Under the pieces are notes generated by a model. It did no database searches and had not been told where the DNA came from. It was given only the letters and a program-made list of their open reading frames with translations. A program made the position numbers and the translations under genes. Source: Gammaproteobacteria bacterium (GTDB lineage Bacteria; Pseudomonadota; Gammaproteobacteria; Ga0077536). Taken from it: DNA of 55,782 bases. The first letter of the stretch is position 1. Every line of letters begins with the position of its first letter. The stretch spans positions 1 through 55,782 of the forward strand of contig JADLGE010000106.1 in assembly GCA_020849475.1 (NCBI GenBank), written 5' to 3'. Of this stretch, positions 34,113-42,341 are shown piece by piece.

Positions 34113-34191
34113 GTGCGAATTCATTCGCACACTCGAAGGCGCGGCGCTGCGCCTCGTGTCGATATCTAATGTGCGAATGAATTCGCAGCTA
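34110..34191. repeat. REP-type inverted pair (BIME-like) between convergent genes
   Basis: The left arm 34110-34130 (starting TAGGTGCGAATTC) and the right arm 34171-34191 are inverted copies identical at 20 of 21 bases. Each arm itself folds (GTGCGAA/TTCGCAC). A GC-rich hairpin lies between (GGCGC...GCGCC near 34138-34153). The TAG at the outer end of each arm is the stop codon of the adjacent gene: hybrid kinase at 34110-34112, LLM enzyme at 34191-34189. It is related to copies at 36632 and 49370. Confidence 0.85.
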
Positions 34192-35301
34192 CAACGGCAA
34201 TCGTAATCCCGCCCGCTCCAGGCGCGGAATGACTTCCGCGGCGAAATACGGCAATTCATCGAGATAATTGACGAACGCCAGTGACGCCCCGGCGAAGCCG
34301 GCCTCGGCTATCTCGATGATGCGACGCGCGACTGTGTCCGCATCGCCCACCAGCGGATAGACACCATGGCCGGCCGCGAACTGGGTGCGCAGCGCACCGA
34401 TCATGTCGCGCGGGAAAGAATGGGCATGCATGCCCATGAGACTCATGAGCCGCTCCACCGCCGCTGTGTCGGCGTGGTCAACCGCGTAGTGATGGTGATA
34501 TTCCTCGGCCTCACGCTGGGTCGCGCGGCACACCACGTAGCAGGTGGTGAAGACGCCGAGCTCGCGCTGAAATCGTTCACGCGCCATCGCCTGCACTTGC
34601 CTGACGGTTTCGGCGCCACTCGCGGTGTCGATGATCACGGTGAAGAGAAAATCGCAGTTCTGCGCCGCGAATCCCTGGCCTTGCGCCGATGAGCCGGCAT
34701 TCATGAGCGGCGGCAGGCTGCCGTCCAAGGGTTTGGGCGTGCAACGCGCGGCGTGCAGCTTGAAAAATTCACCGTGCCAGTCGAAGTCTTGTTCGCTCTG
34801 CCAGGCACGGCGAATGATATCCCACCATTCCTGACCATAGCGGTAGCGCGTATCGTGATCTTCGGCGAGCGCGAGACCGAACATTTCATACTCAGGCTGA
34901 TTCCAGCCGCACACGATATTGAGACCGAAGCGTCCGCCGCTGAGGTGGTCGACCGTGGCAAATTGTTTGGCCGCCATGAGCGGATGGGAAAACGCGGTAT
35001 GGGCGGTGGCAAACACCGACACCCGAGAGGTCTGCGCCAGCAGGCCCGCGGCCCAGGTGATGGTTTCGAGTGAATCGCCCTGAAAATCCGTCGCGCCGCC
35101 ATAGCCGGTCCAACGCGCTATCGGCAGCAGGAATTCGAGCCCCACATCGTCGGCGAGCTTGGCCAGCGCGAGATTGTTCTGCCAGCTCGCCTGCCAGCGT
35201 TCCGGCACCGTGGTGATGGCCATGCCGCCCGCGCAATTGGGCGAGAACAGCCCAAGCTTGAAACGATTGCGATTGAACATCGCGTTGTAAGGACGTCGCA
35301 T
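34189..35301 (-). CDS. LLM-class flavin-dependent monooxygenase (RutA/SsuD-like)
   Basis: 370 residues of the bacterial luciferase-like fold, which uses FMNH2 and oxygen to oxidise small molecules. Family motifs are KLGLFSPNCAGGM, ALAKLADDVGLEFLLPIARW, GYGGATDF, SVFATAHTAFSHPLMAAKQ, and HLSGGRFGLNIVCGWNQPEY, the last very like RutA and related monooxygenases. ATG 35301 (MRRPYNAMFNRNRFK) is chosen because GGAG lies seven bases upstream. It is divergent from the DLH/SnoaL gene (89 bases between starts). A flavin reductase partner is not seen here. The substrate is unknown: pyrimidine, sulfonate or sulfone oxidation are all represented in relatives. Confidence 0.93.
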   Translation of the reverse strand: MRRPYNAMFNRNRFKLGLFSPNCAGGMAITTVPERWQASWQNNLALAKLADDVGLEFLLPIARWTGYGGATDFQGDSLETITWAAGLLAQTSRVSVFATAHTAFSHPLMAAKQFATVDHLSGGRFGLNIVCGWNQPEYEMFGLALAEDHDTRYRYGQEWWDIIRRAWQSEQDFDWHGEFFKLHAARCTPKPLDGSLPPLMNAGSSAQGQGFAAQNCDFLFTVIIDTASGAETVRQVQAMARERFQRELGVFTTCYVVCRATQREAEEYHHHYAVDHADTAAVERLMSLMGMHAHSFPRDMIGALRTQFAAGHGVYPLVGDADTVARRIIEIAEAGFAGASLAFVNYLDELPYFAAEVIPRLERAGLRLPL

Positions 35302-35389
35302 GCCTGGCTCCCTGGTCTTGTTATCTTGCGGGTGCGCCAGTATCCGATAAGAATGCGGACACGCAAACTCGACGCGCACAGGAACCACC

Positions 35390-36634
35390 ATGGCAGGCGG
35401 ACGGACCATAGAGATACGTGGCGCGGATGGCGCGCTGTTCCAGGGCTATCTCACCCGGCCCACACAAGGCAGCGGGCCGGGCCTGCTGCTGTTGCACGAC
35501 ATGCTCGGCCTCAACGATTTCATGCGCGCCACGGCCGGGCGTCTCGCTGAAGAAGGCTATGTGTGCCTCGTGCCGGATCTGTACTGGCGTCTCGAAGCTG
35601 GCGTCAGTCTGGGCTGCACCGACGCCGACCTCGAACGTGCGCAGGCGTTACGCCAGCGCTTCGACAGCGAACGCGCCATTAGCGATGTCACCGCCAGTTT
35701 CGAGACCTTGCGTGGGCTGGATGCGTGCCGCGGCAAGCTCGGCATCGTCGGCTGGAGCATGGGTGGCGGTCTCGCTCTGCGCTGCGCGGCAAAGCTCGAT
35801 GTGGCCTGCGCCGTCAGCTACTACGGCGTCGGCCTCGAGCAATATGCGGATGAATTGCGCGCGATACGCGGCCCCTGCCTGCTGCATGTCGGTGATGCCG
35901 ATGCCAAGCTGCCGGCCGCCACGCGTGACGCGCTGGCGGCGAGCATCGCCCCATTCCCGCACATCAAACTCGCCATCTATCCCGGCAGCGGCCACAGCTT
36001 TGCCAACCCGGCACACCGCAATCACGATAAGCCCGCGGCGATGATGGCCTATTCGCGCACCATCGCCCTGCTGCGTCGCGAGCTCGGCCCGATCTACGAT
36101 TTGTCGCGCCTGTGGGATGCGCACACGCTGCATGAATTCGCGACCCGCGATGTGGACGCCACCATGGCCACCATGGTCGATGAGCCCTACGTCAATCACA
36201 TTCCGACCATGACCGGCGGTGTCGGTCACGATCATCTGAAGCGCTTTTACAAGTATCACTTCGTCAACAGCAATCCGCCCGACACGCGTTTGATTCCGGT
36301 GTCGCGCACCATCGGCGCCGACCGCCTGGTCGATGAAATGGTGTTCTGCTTCACGCACACCTGCGAGGTACCGTGGATGCTGCCGGGCGTGGCGCCGACC
36401 GGACGCTATGTCGAGATTCCGCTGGTCGCCATCGTCAACTTTCGCGGCGACAAGCTCTACCACGAGCACATCTACTGGGACCAGGCTTCGGTGCTGGTGC
36501 AGATAGGCGTGCTCGATGCCACCGGTCTGCCGGTAGCGGGCATCGCGACGGCGAAGAAATTGATCGACGAGACCCTGCCGTCGAACGAGTTGATGGCCGA
36601 GGGGTGGGCGCGGAGCGAAGGTTTGCCATTGTAG
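35390..36634 (+). CDS. Dienelactone hydrolase-like / SnoaL-like fusion protein
   Basis: 414 residues with two domains. Residues 1-240 form a dienelactone hydrolase-type alpha/beta hydrolase: GLLLLHDMLGLNDF, nucleophile elbow GWSMGGG with Ser123 where classical DLH has Cys, an Asp in HVGDADAKLP (about 169-171) and His202 in GSGHSF. Residues about 245-414 resemble an NTF2/SnoaL-like ester-cyclase fold: a DLSRLWDAHTLHEFATRD start, then MTGGVGHDHLKRFYKYHF and FTHTCEVPWMLPGVAPTGR. Both halves occur separately in catabolic clusters; the fusion suggests sequential action on one substrate. The start overlaps no neighbour; the divergent LLM gene shares the promoter region. Its TAG stop is the first codon of a REP-type palindrome. 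Confidence 0.88.
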   Translation: MAGGRTIEIRGADGALFQGYLTRPTQGSGPGLLLLHDMLGLNDFMRATAGRLAEEGYVCLVPDLYWRLEAGVSLGCTDADLERAQALRQRFDSERAISDVTASFETLRGLDACRGKLGIVGWSMGGGLALRCAAKLDVACAVSYYGVGLEQYADELRAIRGPCLLHVGDADAKLPAATRDALAASIAPFPHIKLAIYPGSGHSFANPAHRNHDKPAAMMAYSRTIALLRRELGPIYDLSRLWDAHTLHEFATRDVDATMATMVDEPYVNHIPTMTGGVGHDHLKRFYKYHFVNSNPPDTRLIPVSRTIGADRLVDEMVFCFTHTCEVPWMLPGVAPTGRYVEIPLVAIVNFRGDKLYHEHIYWDQASVLVQIGVLDATGLPVAGIATAKKLIDETLPSNELMAEGWARSEGLPL

Positions 36635-36653
36635 GTGCGCATTCATTCGCGCA
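36632..36653. repeat. Single REP-type palindrome at a TAG stop codon
   Basis: TAGGTGCGCATTCATTCGCG begins at the stop codon of the DLH/SnoaL gene and differs only slightly from the 34110 copy (GCGC for GCGA). GTGCGCA...TTCGCGC forms the imperfect hairpin. It is the second of three such elements whose TAG coincides with a stop. Confidence 0.75.
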
Positions 36654-36679
36654 TTCGAATGGCCCTTAACACGCATCGC

Positions 36680-36709
36680 AAAAAAAGGCCGCCTGTTTCC
36701 AGGCGGCCT
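36680..36709 (-). terminator. Rho-independent terminator of the DUF1329 gene
   Basis: On the minus strand, AGGCCGCCTG pairs with CAGGCGGCCT (ten base pairs, four-base loop) and is followed by a run of seven U. It lies 35 bases beyond the stop of the minus-strand DUF1329 gene (36744). This is the clearest intrinsic terminator in the window. Confidence 0.93.
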
Positions 36710-36743
36710 CGAATGTCAAAACTGACTTTCCGTCAGGACGCGC

Positions 36744-38108
36744 TTAGCGGCCTTCCGTCAGGTAGTTCACGTCCAGCAGACGCTTCATGTCCTTCAGTTC
36801 CTTGTTCGGCGCTTCGGCGCCGCGGCAAGGCACGAGGGTGCCACGATTGTTCTGCAGGTCGACCACGTTGATGCTCTGGAAGAGCTGGAAACGGGTGCCG
36901 GCAGGTGAACGCTCCTTGTTGAACTTGTCGGGGTTGTTCTGCACGTAGGGGTCATCCGACCAGACCTTGGTCAACTGCCACACCTTCCACAGTTCGCCCG
37001 CCTTGTCGAAAGCATTGGCGTAGTAGGACTCGCCAGACTCACGATCGACGTGGATGAACTTCTTGGAGTACGGGTGGTTGGAACGCTTCGGGATCTGCTT
37101 CATGACGTCGGTCAGACGCAGCGCGTAGTCGTCCTTGATGGCCCAGCCGTTCGGCCCGTAGTAGACCGCTTCGCGGTTACGCGAGCGGGCGACGACGAGA
37201 ATCTTGGTGGTGCCGATGTATTCCCAGTCGTGCTCCATCGGGCGACCGTTGAAGCCGTAGAAATCCTCGAGGGTGTGATCGGTGCCGAGCAGGGAGTCGG
37301 ACTTCACTTCCACCGAGATACGACGCACGCGGCGCAGCGACGGGATGTAGGCCCAGGAGTCGTCGGCCTTACGCGGGTCGTCGTAACGCAAGATCAGGAA
37401 CGCGGTGCCGGCGATGTCGAACGGCGAGGTGAAGCCGGTGTATTCGCGGAACTCGGTGTCCTTGGCAAAGCCTTCACCGTTGTTGACGCGGTAGCCGGTC
37501 GCTTCGTGCTTCGCGTTGTGCGACATCAGGAAGCGGTTGTAGGGGCCGGCCAGCGCGCGCTCGAAGGAGCCACCGCCTTCGTAGTACTTGGCGTACTTGC
37601 CGCCGTCGGCAGTCATGATCTCGTGCTTGGAATGTTCGCCACCGCGGCGCACCCACACCCAGTGCACTTCACCGACCGACAGACCGTCGTTCTGCCAGCG
37701 GTAGTTCCAATTCCACACCATCTTCCAGCCGTCTTCCTTGCCGGGCTTGAACTCGGCCGGGTCGAACGGGCGACCGGCTGCGTAGTTCTCGATGGCGCCG
37801 TCAGACGCAATCTTGGCGGTGCCTTTGTTCTTCTCGGTGGCGGCCTTGTAGACGTCGGACGGGCTTAAGTCGCCGGCGTCCTTGATCTTCATTTCCATGC
37901 CTTCGAAGATCCATTCCGACTGGAATTCCTTCGGAATGAACGGGCGAACCTGGTCAGCCTTGTCGAAGGTGATGGTGTCACCCTCGGCAAACTGCGGCTG
38001 CGCGGTCTGGTTCTCCTTGAACCACGCCAGGTAGTCTTCTTCCGTGTACGCGCCCGCCGCGAACGGCACAGTCGCGGCGGCCGCCAGCAGCACGGCCTTG
38101 AATTGCAT
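36744..38108 (-). CDS. DUF1329 family periplasmic/outer-membrane protein
   Basis: 454 residues, the usual DUF1329 size (Pfam PF07044), with a fold recalling LolA/LolB lipoprotein carriers. The signal peptide is MQFKAVLLAAAATVPFAAGA, so the protein is exported. Typical segments are TPFDIAGTAFLILRYDDP-like (here SPFDIAGTAFLILRY), AYIPSLRRVRRIS, and the C-terminal QLFQSINVVDLQNNRG. It is often paired with DUF1302 and linked to lipid or hydrocarbon uptake in other proteobacteria; here no DUF1302 gene accompanies it. ATG 38108 has AGG four bases upstream and GGGGAG further back. A 5'-leader hairpin and a strong terminator bracket it as a single-gene transcript. Function unknown. Confidence 0.92.
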   Translation of the reverse strand: MQFKAVLLAAAATVPFAAGAYTEEDYLAWFKENQTAQPQFAEGDTITFDKADQVRPFIPKEFQSEWIFEGMEMKIKDAGDLSPSDVYKAATEKNKGTAKIASDGAIENYAAGRPFDPAEFKPGKEDGWKMVWNWNYRWQNDGLSVGEVHWVWVRRGGEHSKHEIMTADGGKYAKYYEGGGSFERALAGPYNRFLMSHNAKHEATGYRVNNGEGFAKDTEFREYTGFTSPFDIAGTAFLILRYDDPRKADDSWAYIPSLRRVRRISVEVKSDSLLGTDHTLEDFYGFNGRPMEHDWEYIGTTKILVVARSRNREAVYYGPNGWAIKDDYALRLTDVMKQIPKRSNHPYSKKFIHVDRESGESYYANAFDKAGELWKVWQLTKVWSDDPYVQNNPDKFNKERSPAGTRFQLFQSINVVDLQNNRGTLVPCRGAEAPNKELKDMKRLLDVNYLTEGR

Positions 38109-38132
38109 ACGCCTAGTTGTCTCCCCTAGGTC

Positions 38133-38148
38133 CCGCACCGGGGTGCGG
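38133..38148 (-). promoter_or_regulatory. Leader hairpin upstream of the DUF1329 gene
   Basis: CCGCAC-CGGG-GTGCGG is a perfect six-base stem with a four-base loop, 25 bases upstream of the DUF1329 start. It may stabilise the leader or mark an operator. The rest of the gap 38149-38387 shows no gene I can support. Confidence 0.4.
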
Positions 38149-38387
38149 CTAGTGTGTTTTTCAATGACTGCAGTCTGGCCCCGCACACCGGAGGGCATCC
38201 GGGACCGTAGGCATGGATAGCACCGCTGGCGTGAAGGGGTCGTGAAAAAACCAGGGCCGGTAGTCGTCGATCACGGATGCTGCACTGCGGCCACTGACGC
38301 CACTCGCTCGAACGACCATTCAAGTGCGTGCGGTGGTCGCCGATACCAACACCGAGCCCTGCCACCCGACGACACGGACGAGGACAT

Positions 38388-39686
38388 ATGTCGCTATCGC
38401 CGAAGAACAAGCCCAGGCCAGAGTCGCTGCGGAAAATCGCCGTCGCGGACCTGCGCACCGGCATGTTCTTGAACGAGATGTGCGGGTCCTGGATGGACCA
38501 TCCGTTCTGGAACACTCGTTTCCTGCTCGACAATCCGGCCGACATCGAGAGCCTGCGCAACTCGGCAGTGAAAGAGGTGTGGATAGACATCTCCCAGGGC
38601 CTCGACGTCGCCGAGGCCGACGCCACCCCACCCTCGGAGACGCGCGCCGAGACCGACAAGCGCGTCGAACGGGAACTGGTCGAGTCGCTGGTGCAGCCGA
38701 CCATCCTGGTGCCGCGCGTCGAGCTCGCCTCCGAGGTCAAACGCGCGGCAGCCCTGTGCGGCAAGGCCAAGGGCGAAGTGACGGCGATGTTCAGCGAAGC
38801 GCGCATGGGGCGCGCGGTGTCACCGGAAAAACTCGAGCCGCTGGTGGAGGAGATTTCGAACTCCGTACAGCGCAATCCCGGCGCACTGGTCAGCCTGGCG
38901 CGTCTGAAGTCCGCTGACGATTACACCTTCATGCATTCGGTCGCGGTGTGCGGCCTCATGATTGCCCTCGCCCGTCAACTCGGTCTCGATCAGGCGCAGA
39001 TTCGCGAAGCCGGCATGGCCGGTCTCATTCACGACCTTGGCAAGGCCATGGTGCCGCTCGAAATTCTGAACAAGCCGGGCAAGCTCACGGACGAAGAATT
39101 CGACCGCATGAAGCGGCATCCGCGCTATGGCTACGACATGCTGATGGAGGGCGCGGGCGTCGGCGAGATCTCGCTGGACGTATGTCTGCATCATCACGAG
39201 AAGGTCGACGGCAGCGGCTATCCCGACCGACTCGACAGCGACACCATCAGCCTGTTCGCCAAAATGGGCGCGGTGTGCGACGTCTACGACGCCATCACTT
39301 CCGATCGCCCCTACAAGTCCGGCTGGGATCCCGCGGTCGCGATTCGCAAGATGAACGAATGGAGCAAGGGGCATTTCGACCCGCGCGTATTCCAGGCCTT
39401 CGTCAAATCGGTGGGCATCTACCCGATAGGCTCGCTGGTCCGACTGGAATCGGGTCTGCTGGCGGTGGTGGTCGAGATCAGCCCGTCTTCACTGCTGACA
39501 CCGAGCGTCAAAACCTTCTACTGCACGCGACGCAAAGCGCGCCTGCAACCCAAGGTCATCGACCTTGGCGAGTTGAATGGCCGCGACCGCATCAAGAGCT
39601 GGGAAGACCCCGGCCACTGGAACTTCCCCGATCTCACCGAGCTGTGGAGCGGCCTCGACGCGCCGCGCGCCGGCAGCGCCGCCTGA
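38388..39686 (+). CDS. DUF3391/HD-GYP domain protein
   Basis: 432 residues, cytoplasmic. An N-terminal DUF3391-like domain (KIAVADLRTGMFLNEMCGSW, about 15-130) precedes an HD-GYP domain (about 160-365) with LIHDLGKAMVP (His215, Asp216), LHHHEKVDGSGYP (267-279) and CDVYDAITSDRPYK. The full motif set predicts c-di-GMP phosphodiesterase activity. ATG 38388 follows GAGGACAT. The N-terminal domain is common in these enzymes and of unknown role. It is a single-gene unit, convergent with the ABC exporter (eight-base gap). It is the second HD-GYP protein in the window, and lacks a receiver, so it is regulated differently from the one at 25200. Confidence 0.95.
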   Translation: MSLSPKNKPRPESLRKIAVADLRTGMFLNEMCGSWMDHPFWNTRFLLDNPADIESLRNSAVKEVWIDISQGLDVAEADATPPSETRAETDKRVERELVESLVQPTILVPRVELASEVKRAAALCGKAKGEVTAMFSEARMGRAVSPEKLEPLVEEISNSVQRNPGALVSLARLKSADDYTFMHSVAVCGLMIALARQLGLDQAQIREAGMAGLIHDLGKAMVPLEILNKPGKLTDEEFDRMKRHPRYGYDMLMEGAGVGEISLDVCLHHHEKVDGSGYPDRLDSDTISLFAKMGAVCDVYDAITSDRPYKSGWDPAVAIRKMNEWSKGHFDPRVFQAFVKSVGIYPIGSLVRLESGLLAVVVEISPSSLLTPSVKTFYCTRRKARLQPKVIDLGELNGRDRIKSWEDPGHWNFPDLTELWSGLDAPRAGSAA

Positions 39687-39694
39687 CACGCAAT

Positions 39695-41515
39695 TCACGG
39701 CGCGCTGGCGTCGTGCTCCGGTAGAAAGCCGCCCGCCTGCATGGTCCACATGTGGGCGTAGTGCCCTGCGGCCGCCAGCAGGCTGGCGTGGCTGCCGTCT
39801 TCGATGATTCGCCCTTCGTGAAACACCAGAATGCGATCGAGATGGGCGAGCGTCGAGAGTCGATGCGCCACCACCACCACCGTGCGGCCTTGCATGAGAT
39901 GTTCAAGGCTTTCCTGAATGGAGCGCTCGGTGACTGAATCCAGCGCGCTGGTCGCTTCGTCCAGCAACAATATCGGCGAGGCTTTCAGAATCGCGCGTGC
40001 CAGCGCGATGCGCTGCCGCTGACCGCCGGACAACTTCACGCCGCGTTCGCCGACCAGCGCGTCATAGCCGTCCTCCATCGCCACGATGAAATCATGCGCG
40101 TAAGCGAGACACGCCGCCTCGACGACTTCGTCGTCGCTGGCGCCGAGACGCCCATAGCGGATGTTGTCCTTGAGGCTGCGATGAAACAGCAGCGGATCCT
40201 GCGGAATCATCGCCACCGCCGCGCGCAGGCTTTCCTGGGTGACGAGCTTGATGTCCTGGCCATCGATCAGAATGCGTCCGCGTTGGGGTTCGAACAAACG
40301 CAGGATGAGATTGACCAGTGTGCTCTTGCCGCTGCCCGAATAACCCACCAGGCCGACTCGCTCGCCGGCGCGCAGCGTCAGGTTCAAAGCGCGGAACACC
40401 GGGCGTTCGACGTTGTAAGCGAAGTCGACCTGCTCAAAGCGGATCTCGCCGGCGGCCACCCGCAAGGGCCCGGCCTGCGCATCGTCGACCACCTCATGGG
40501 GCCGCACGATCATGCCGACGCCGTCATTGATATTGCCGACGAACTCGAAGAACTCGAGAAAGCGACGGCTCAGGCCTCGCGCCTGTTCGATGAGCAGCAG
40601 CGACAGGCTGGCCGCCATCGCAAATTGCCCGGCGCTCATGCCGCCGGCGCTCCACAGTCGCAGCGCGTAGCCGATCACCGCCAGCATGAGAATGAAGGCC
40701 GCGACGAACTGAAACCAGCGTATGCCTTCCATGAACCAGAACGTGGCGCGCGCCCGTTCGACTTCGCGGTCCAGATAGCCTTCGAGGTGATCGCGTTCGA
40801 AATCGCGACGCGCAAACAGCTTGGCGGTCATGATGTTAGACACCGAATCGACGATGGTGCCGCTCACCGCGCTGCGCGCCGCCGCATAGTCACGCGCGTA
40901 GCGTCGACAGCGACGCGCGAGCAAAAAGCACACCGACACATACACCACCATCCACGAGCCGAGCACCAGCGCCAGCCGCGGGTTGACCGACGCCAGCAGG
41001 TACTGCGACACCGAGAACGATATGACCAGCGGCCAGAAATCGAACAGCGTGGTCCAGATCACCTGCGACACGCCCATCGACACTTCGGCGATGCGATTGG
41101 CCAGCGAACCGGCGAAATTGGACAGAAAATAACGTTGCGAGTGGAGCTGCAGGTAACTGAACAAATCGCGCCGCACGCGCCGCCGCAAGGCCGGCCCCAG
41201 CATCACCAGCACCGTGCCGCTGGCGCGTGAGCACAGCACCACGCCGAGGTTGAGCGCGGCGAACAACCAGAACGCATCGCTGACCGCGCTCCACGCATCG
41301 ATACCGGCGGCGTGGGCGGCGCTCACGCCGTCCATGATCTGCTTGATGGCATAGGGCAGCAGAATTGAGCAGGCCGACTGGCCGCCTTCCAGCACGACCA
41401 TGAGCCATACCACGGCCTGGTAGCGCCGCAGGTAACGCAGACAGAAACGGAACGGCGTCGCGGGCAGACTCATACTGGCCGCGACGGCGTGAGGCTCGTT
41501 GCTGCGTTGGTCCAT
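39695..41515 (-). CDS. ABC exporter, fused permease/ATPase (MsbA/ABCB-like)
   Basis: 606 residues, half-transporter length. About six transmembrane helices lie in residues 20-330 (VVWLMVVLEGG, LVISFSVSQYLLASV, FVAAFILMLAVIGYALRLW). The ATPase has Walker A GYSGSGKSTL, the Q loop AMIPQDPLLFHRSLKDNI, signature LSGGQRQRIALARAIL, Walker B PILLLDEATSALDS and switch His in VAHRLS. It would act as a homodimer exporting lipid, peptide or drug; the substrate is unknown. The start at 41515 (MDQRSNEP) lies 17 bases after the SDR stop, so it is probably cotranscribed with the SDR and cmoB upstream. An internal Met at 41473 is possible. Confidence 0.93.
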   Translation of the reverse strand: MDQRSNEPHAVAASMSLPATPFRFCLRYLRRYQAVVWLMVVLEGGQSACSILLPYAIKQIMDGVSAAHAAGIDAWSAVSDAFWLFAALNLGVVLCSRASGTVLVMLGPALRRRVRRDLFSYLQLHSQRYFLSNFAGSLANRIAEVSMGVSQVIWTTLFDFWPLVISFSVSQYLLASVNPRLALVLGSWMVVYVSVCFLLARRCRRYARDYAAARSAVSGTIVDSVSNIMTAKLFARRDFERDHLEGYLDREVERARATFWFMEGIRWFQFVAAFILMLAVIGYALRLWSAGGMSAGQFAMAASLSLLLIEQARGLSRRFLEFFEFVGNINDGVGMIVRPHEVVDDAQAGPLRVAAGEIRFEQVDFAYNVERPVFRALNLTLRAGERVGLVGYSGSGKSTLVNLILRLFEPQRGRILIDGQDIKLVTQESLRAAVAMIPQDPLLFHRSLKDNIRYGRLGASDDEVVEAACLAYAHDFIVAMEDGYDALVGERGVKLSGGQRQRIALARAILKASPILLLDEATSALDSVTERSIQESLEHLMQGRTVVVVAHRLSTLAHLDRILVFHEGRIIEDGSHASLLAAAGHYAHMWTMQAGGFLPEHDASAP

Positions 41516-41532
41516 CGCCTGCGTGACGGCGC

Positions 41533-42279
41533 TCAGCGCCCGCCGCTGACGTCGATGAAGCTGCCGGTCACATAGGACGCCGCGTCGGACAACAGCCACA
41601 GGATAGCCTGCGCCACTTCCTCGGCCTGGCCGGCGCGACGCATGGGAATCATCGGCGTGAAGCGCTCGACCCGATCCGGTGCGCCGGCCGAGGCATGGAT
41701 GTCGGTCTCGATCAAACCGGGGCGCACCGCGTTGACGCGTATGCCGTGGGTGGCGAACTCCTTGGCGAGCCCCAAGGTCATGGCATCGATGGCGCCCTTG
41801 GACGCCGCGTAGTCGATGAATTCGTTGGGTGAACCGATGCGCGCCGCCGCCGAGGACAGATTGACGATGGCGCCGCCGGCGCCGCCGCTTTCAGTGGACA
41901 TGCGTTTGACCGCCTCGCGCGCTACCAGGAACGCGCCCAGCACATTCACTTCCAAAGTACGCTTGAGGCGCGCCGCAGTGTAGTGCGCAAACGGCGCGAT
42001 GGCGCCGACCACGCCGGCGTTGTTGACCACCGCGCGCAGTGTCACGCCGCGCGCATCGAGTGCCGCGAACATCGCCAGCACCTGCGCTTCATCGGCGACA
42101 TCCGCGCGCAGCGTGAAGGCCTCACCGCCGCCGGCCTCGATACCCGCGCACACCGCTTCGGCCGCCTCGACATCATTCACATAGTTGACCGCCACGCTGT
42201 AGCCACGCGCGGCGGCCAACTGCGCGGTAGCCGCGCCTATGCCGCGGCTTGCACCGGTCACCAGCATGCAGGGATTCAT
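41533..42279 (-). CDS. Short-chain dehydrogenase/reductase (SDR) C
   Basis: 248 residues. TGASRGIG at 8-15, VVNNAGVVG, the catalytic Ser (NLSSAAARIG), YAASK and the C-terminal YVTGSFIDVSGGR mark a FabG-like classical SDR. ATG 42279 is chosen because GGAG lies eight bases upstream; the longer reading begins with TTG. Unlike SDR A and B, the cofactor strand reads VAVNYV, with no acidic residue, which favours NADP. It lies between cmoB (62 bases upstream) and the ABC exporter (17 bases downstream), all on one strand. Substrate unknown. Confidence 0.92.
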   Translation of the reverse strand: MNPCMLVTGASRGIGAATAQLAAARGYSVAVNYVNDVEAAEAVCAGIEAGGGEAFTLRADVADEAQVLAMFAALDARGVTLRAVVNNAGVVGAIAPFAHYTAARLKRTLEVNVLGAFLVAREAVKRMSTESGGAGGAIVNLSSAAARIGSPNEFIDYAASKGAIDAMTLGLAKEFATHGIRVNAVRPGLIETDIHASAGAPDRVERFTPMIPMRRAGQAEEVAQAILWLLSDAASYVTGSFIDVSGGR

Positions 42280-42341
42280 GGGCAATGCTCCGGGAAGTGA
42301 TGCGCATCGCGTGCGCGGTGTTGACTATAACGAGCTCGCGC

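Noticed and set aside
38242..38472. Small plus-strand gene of 76 codons before the DUF3391/HD-GYP gene
   Set aside because: It begins with a non-ATG codon, overlaps the HD-GYP start in another frame, and is Arg/Thr/Cys-rich with no family resemblance.
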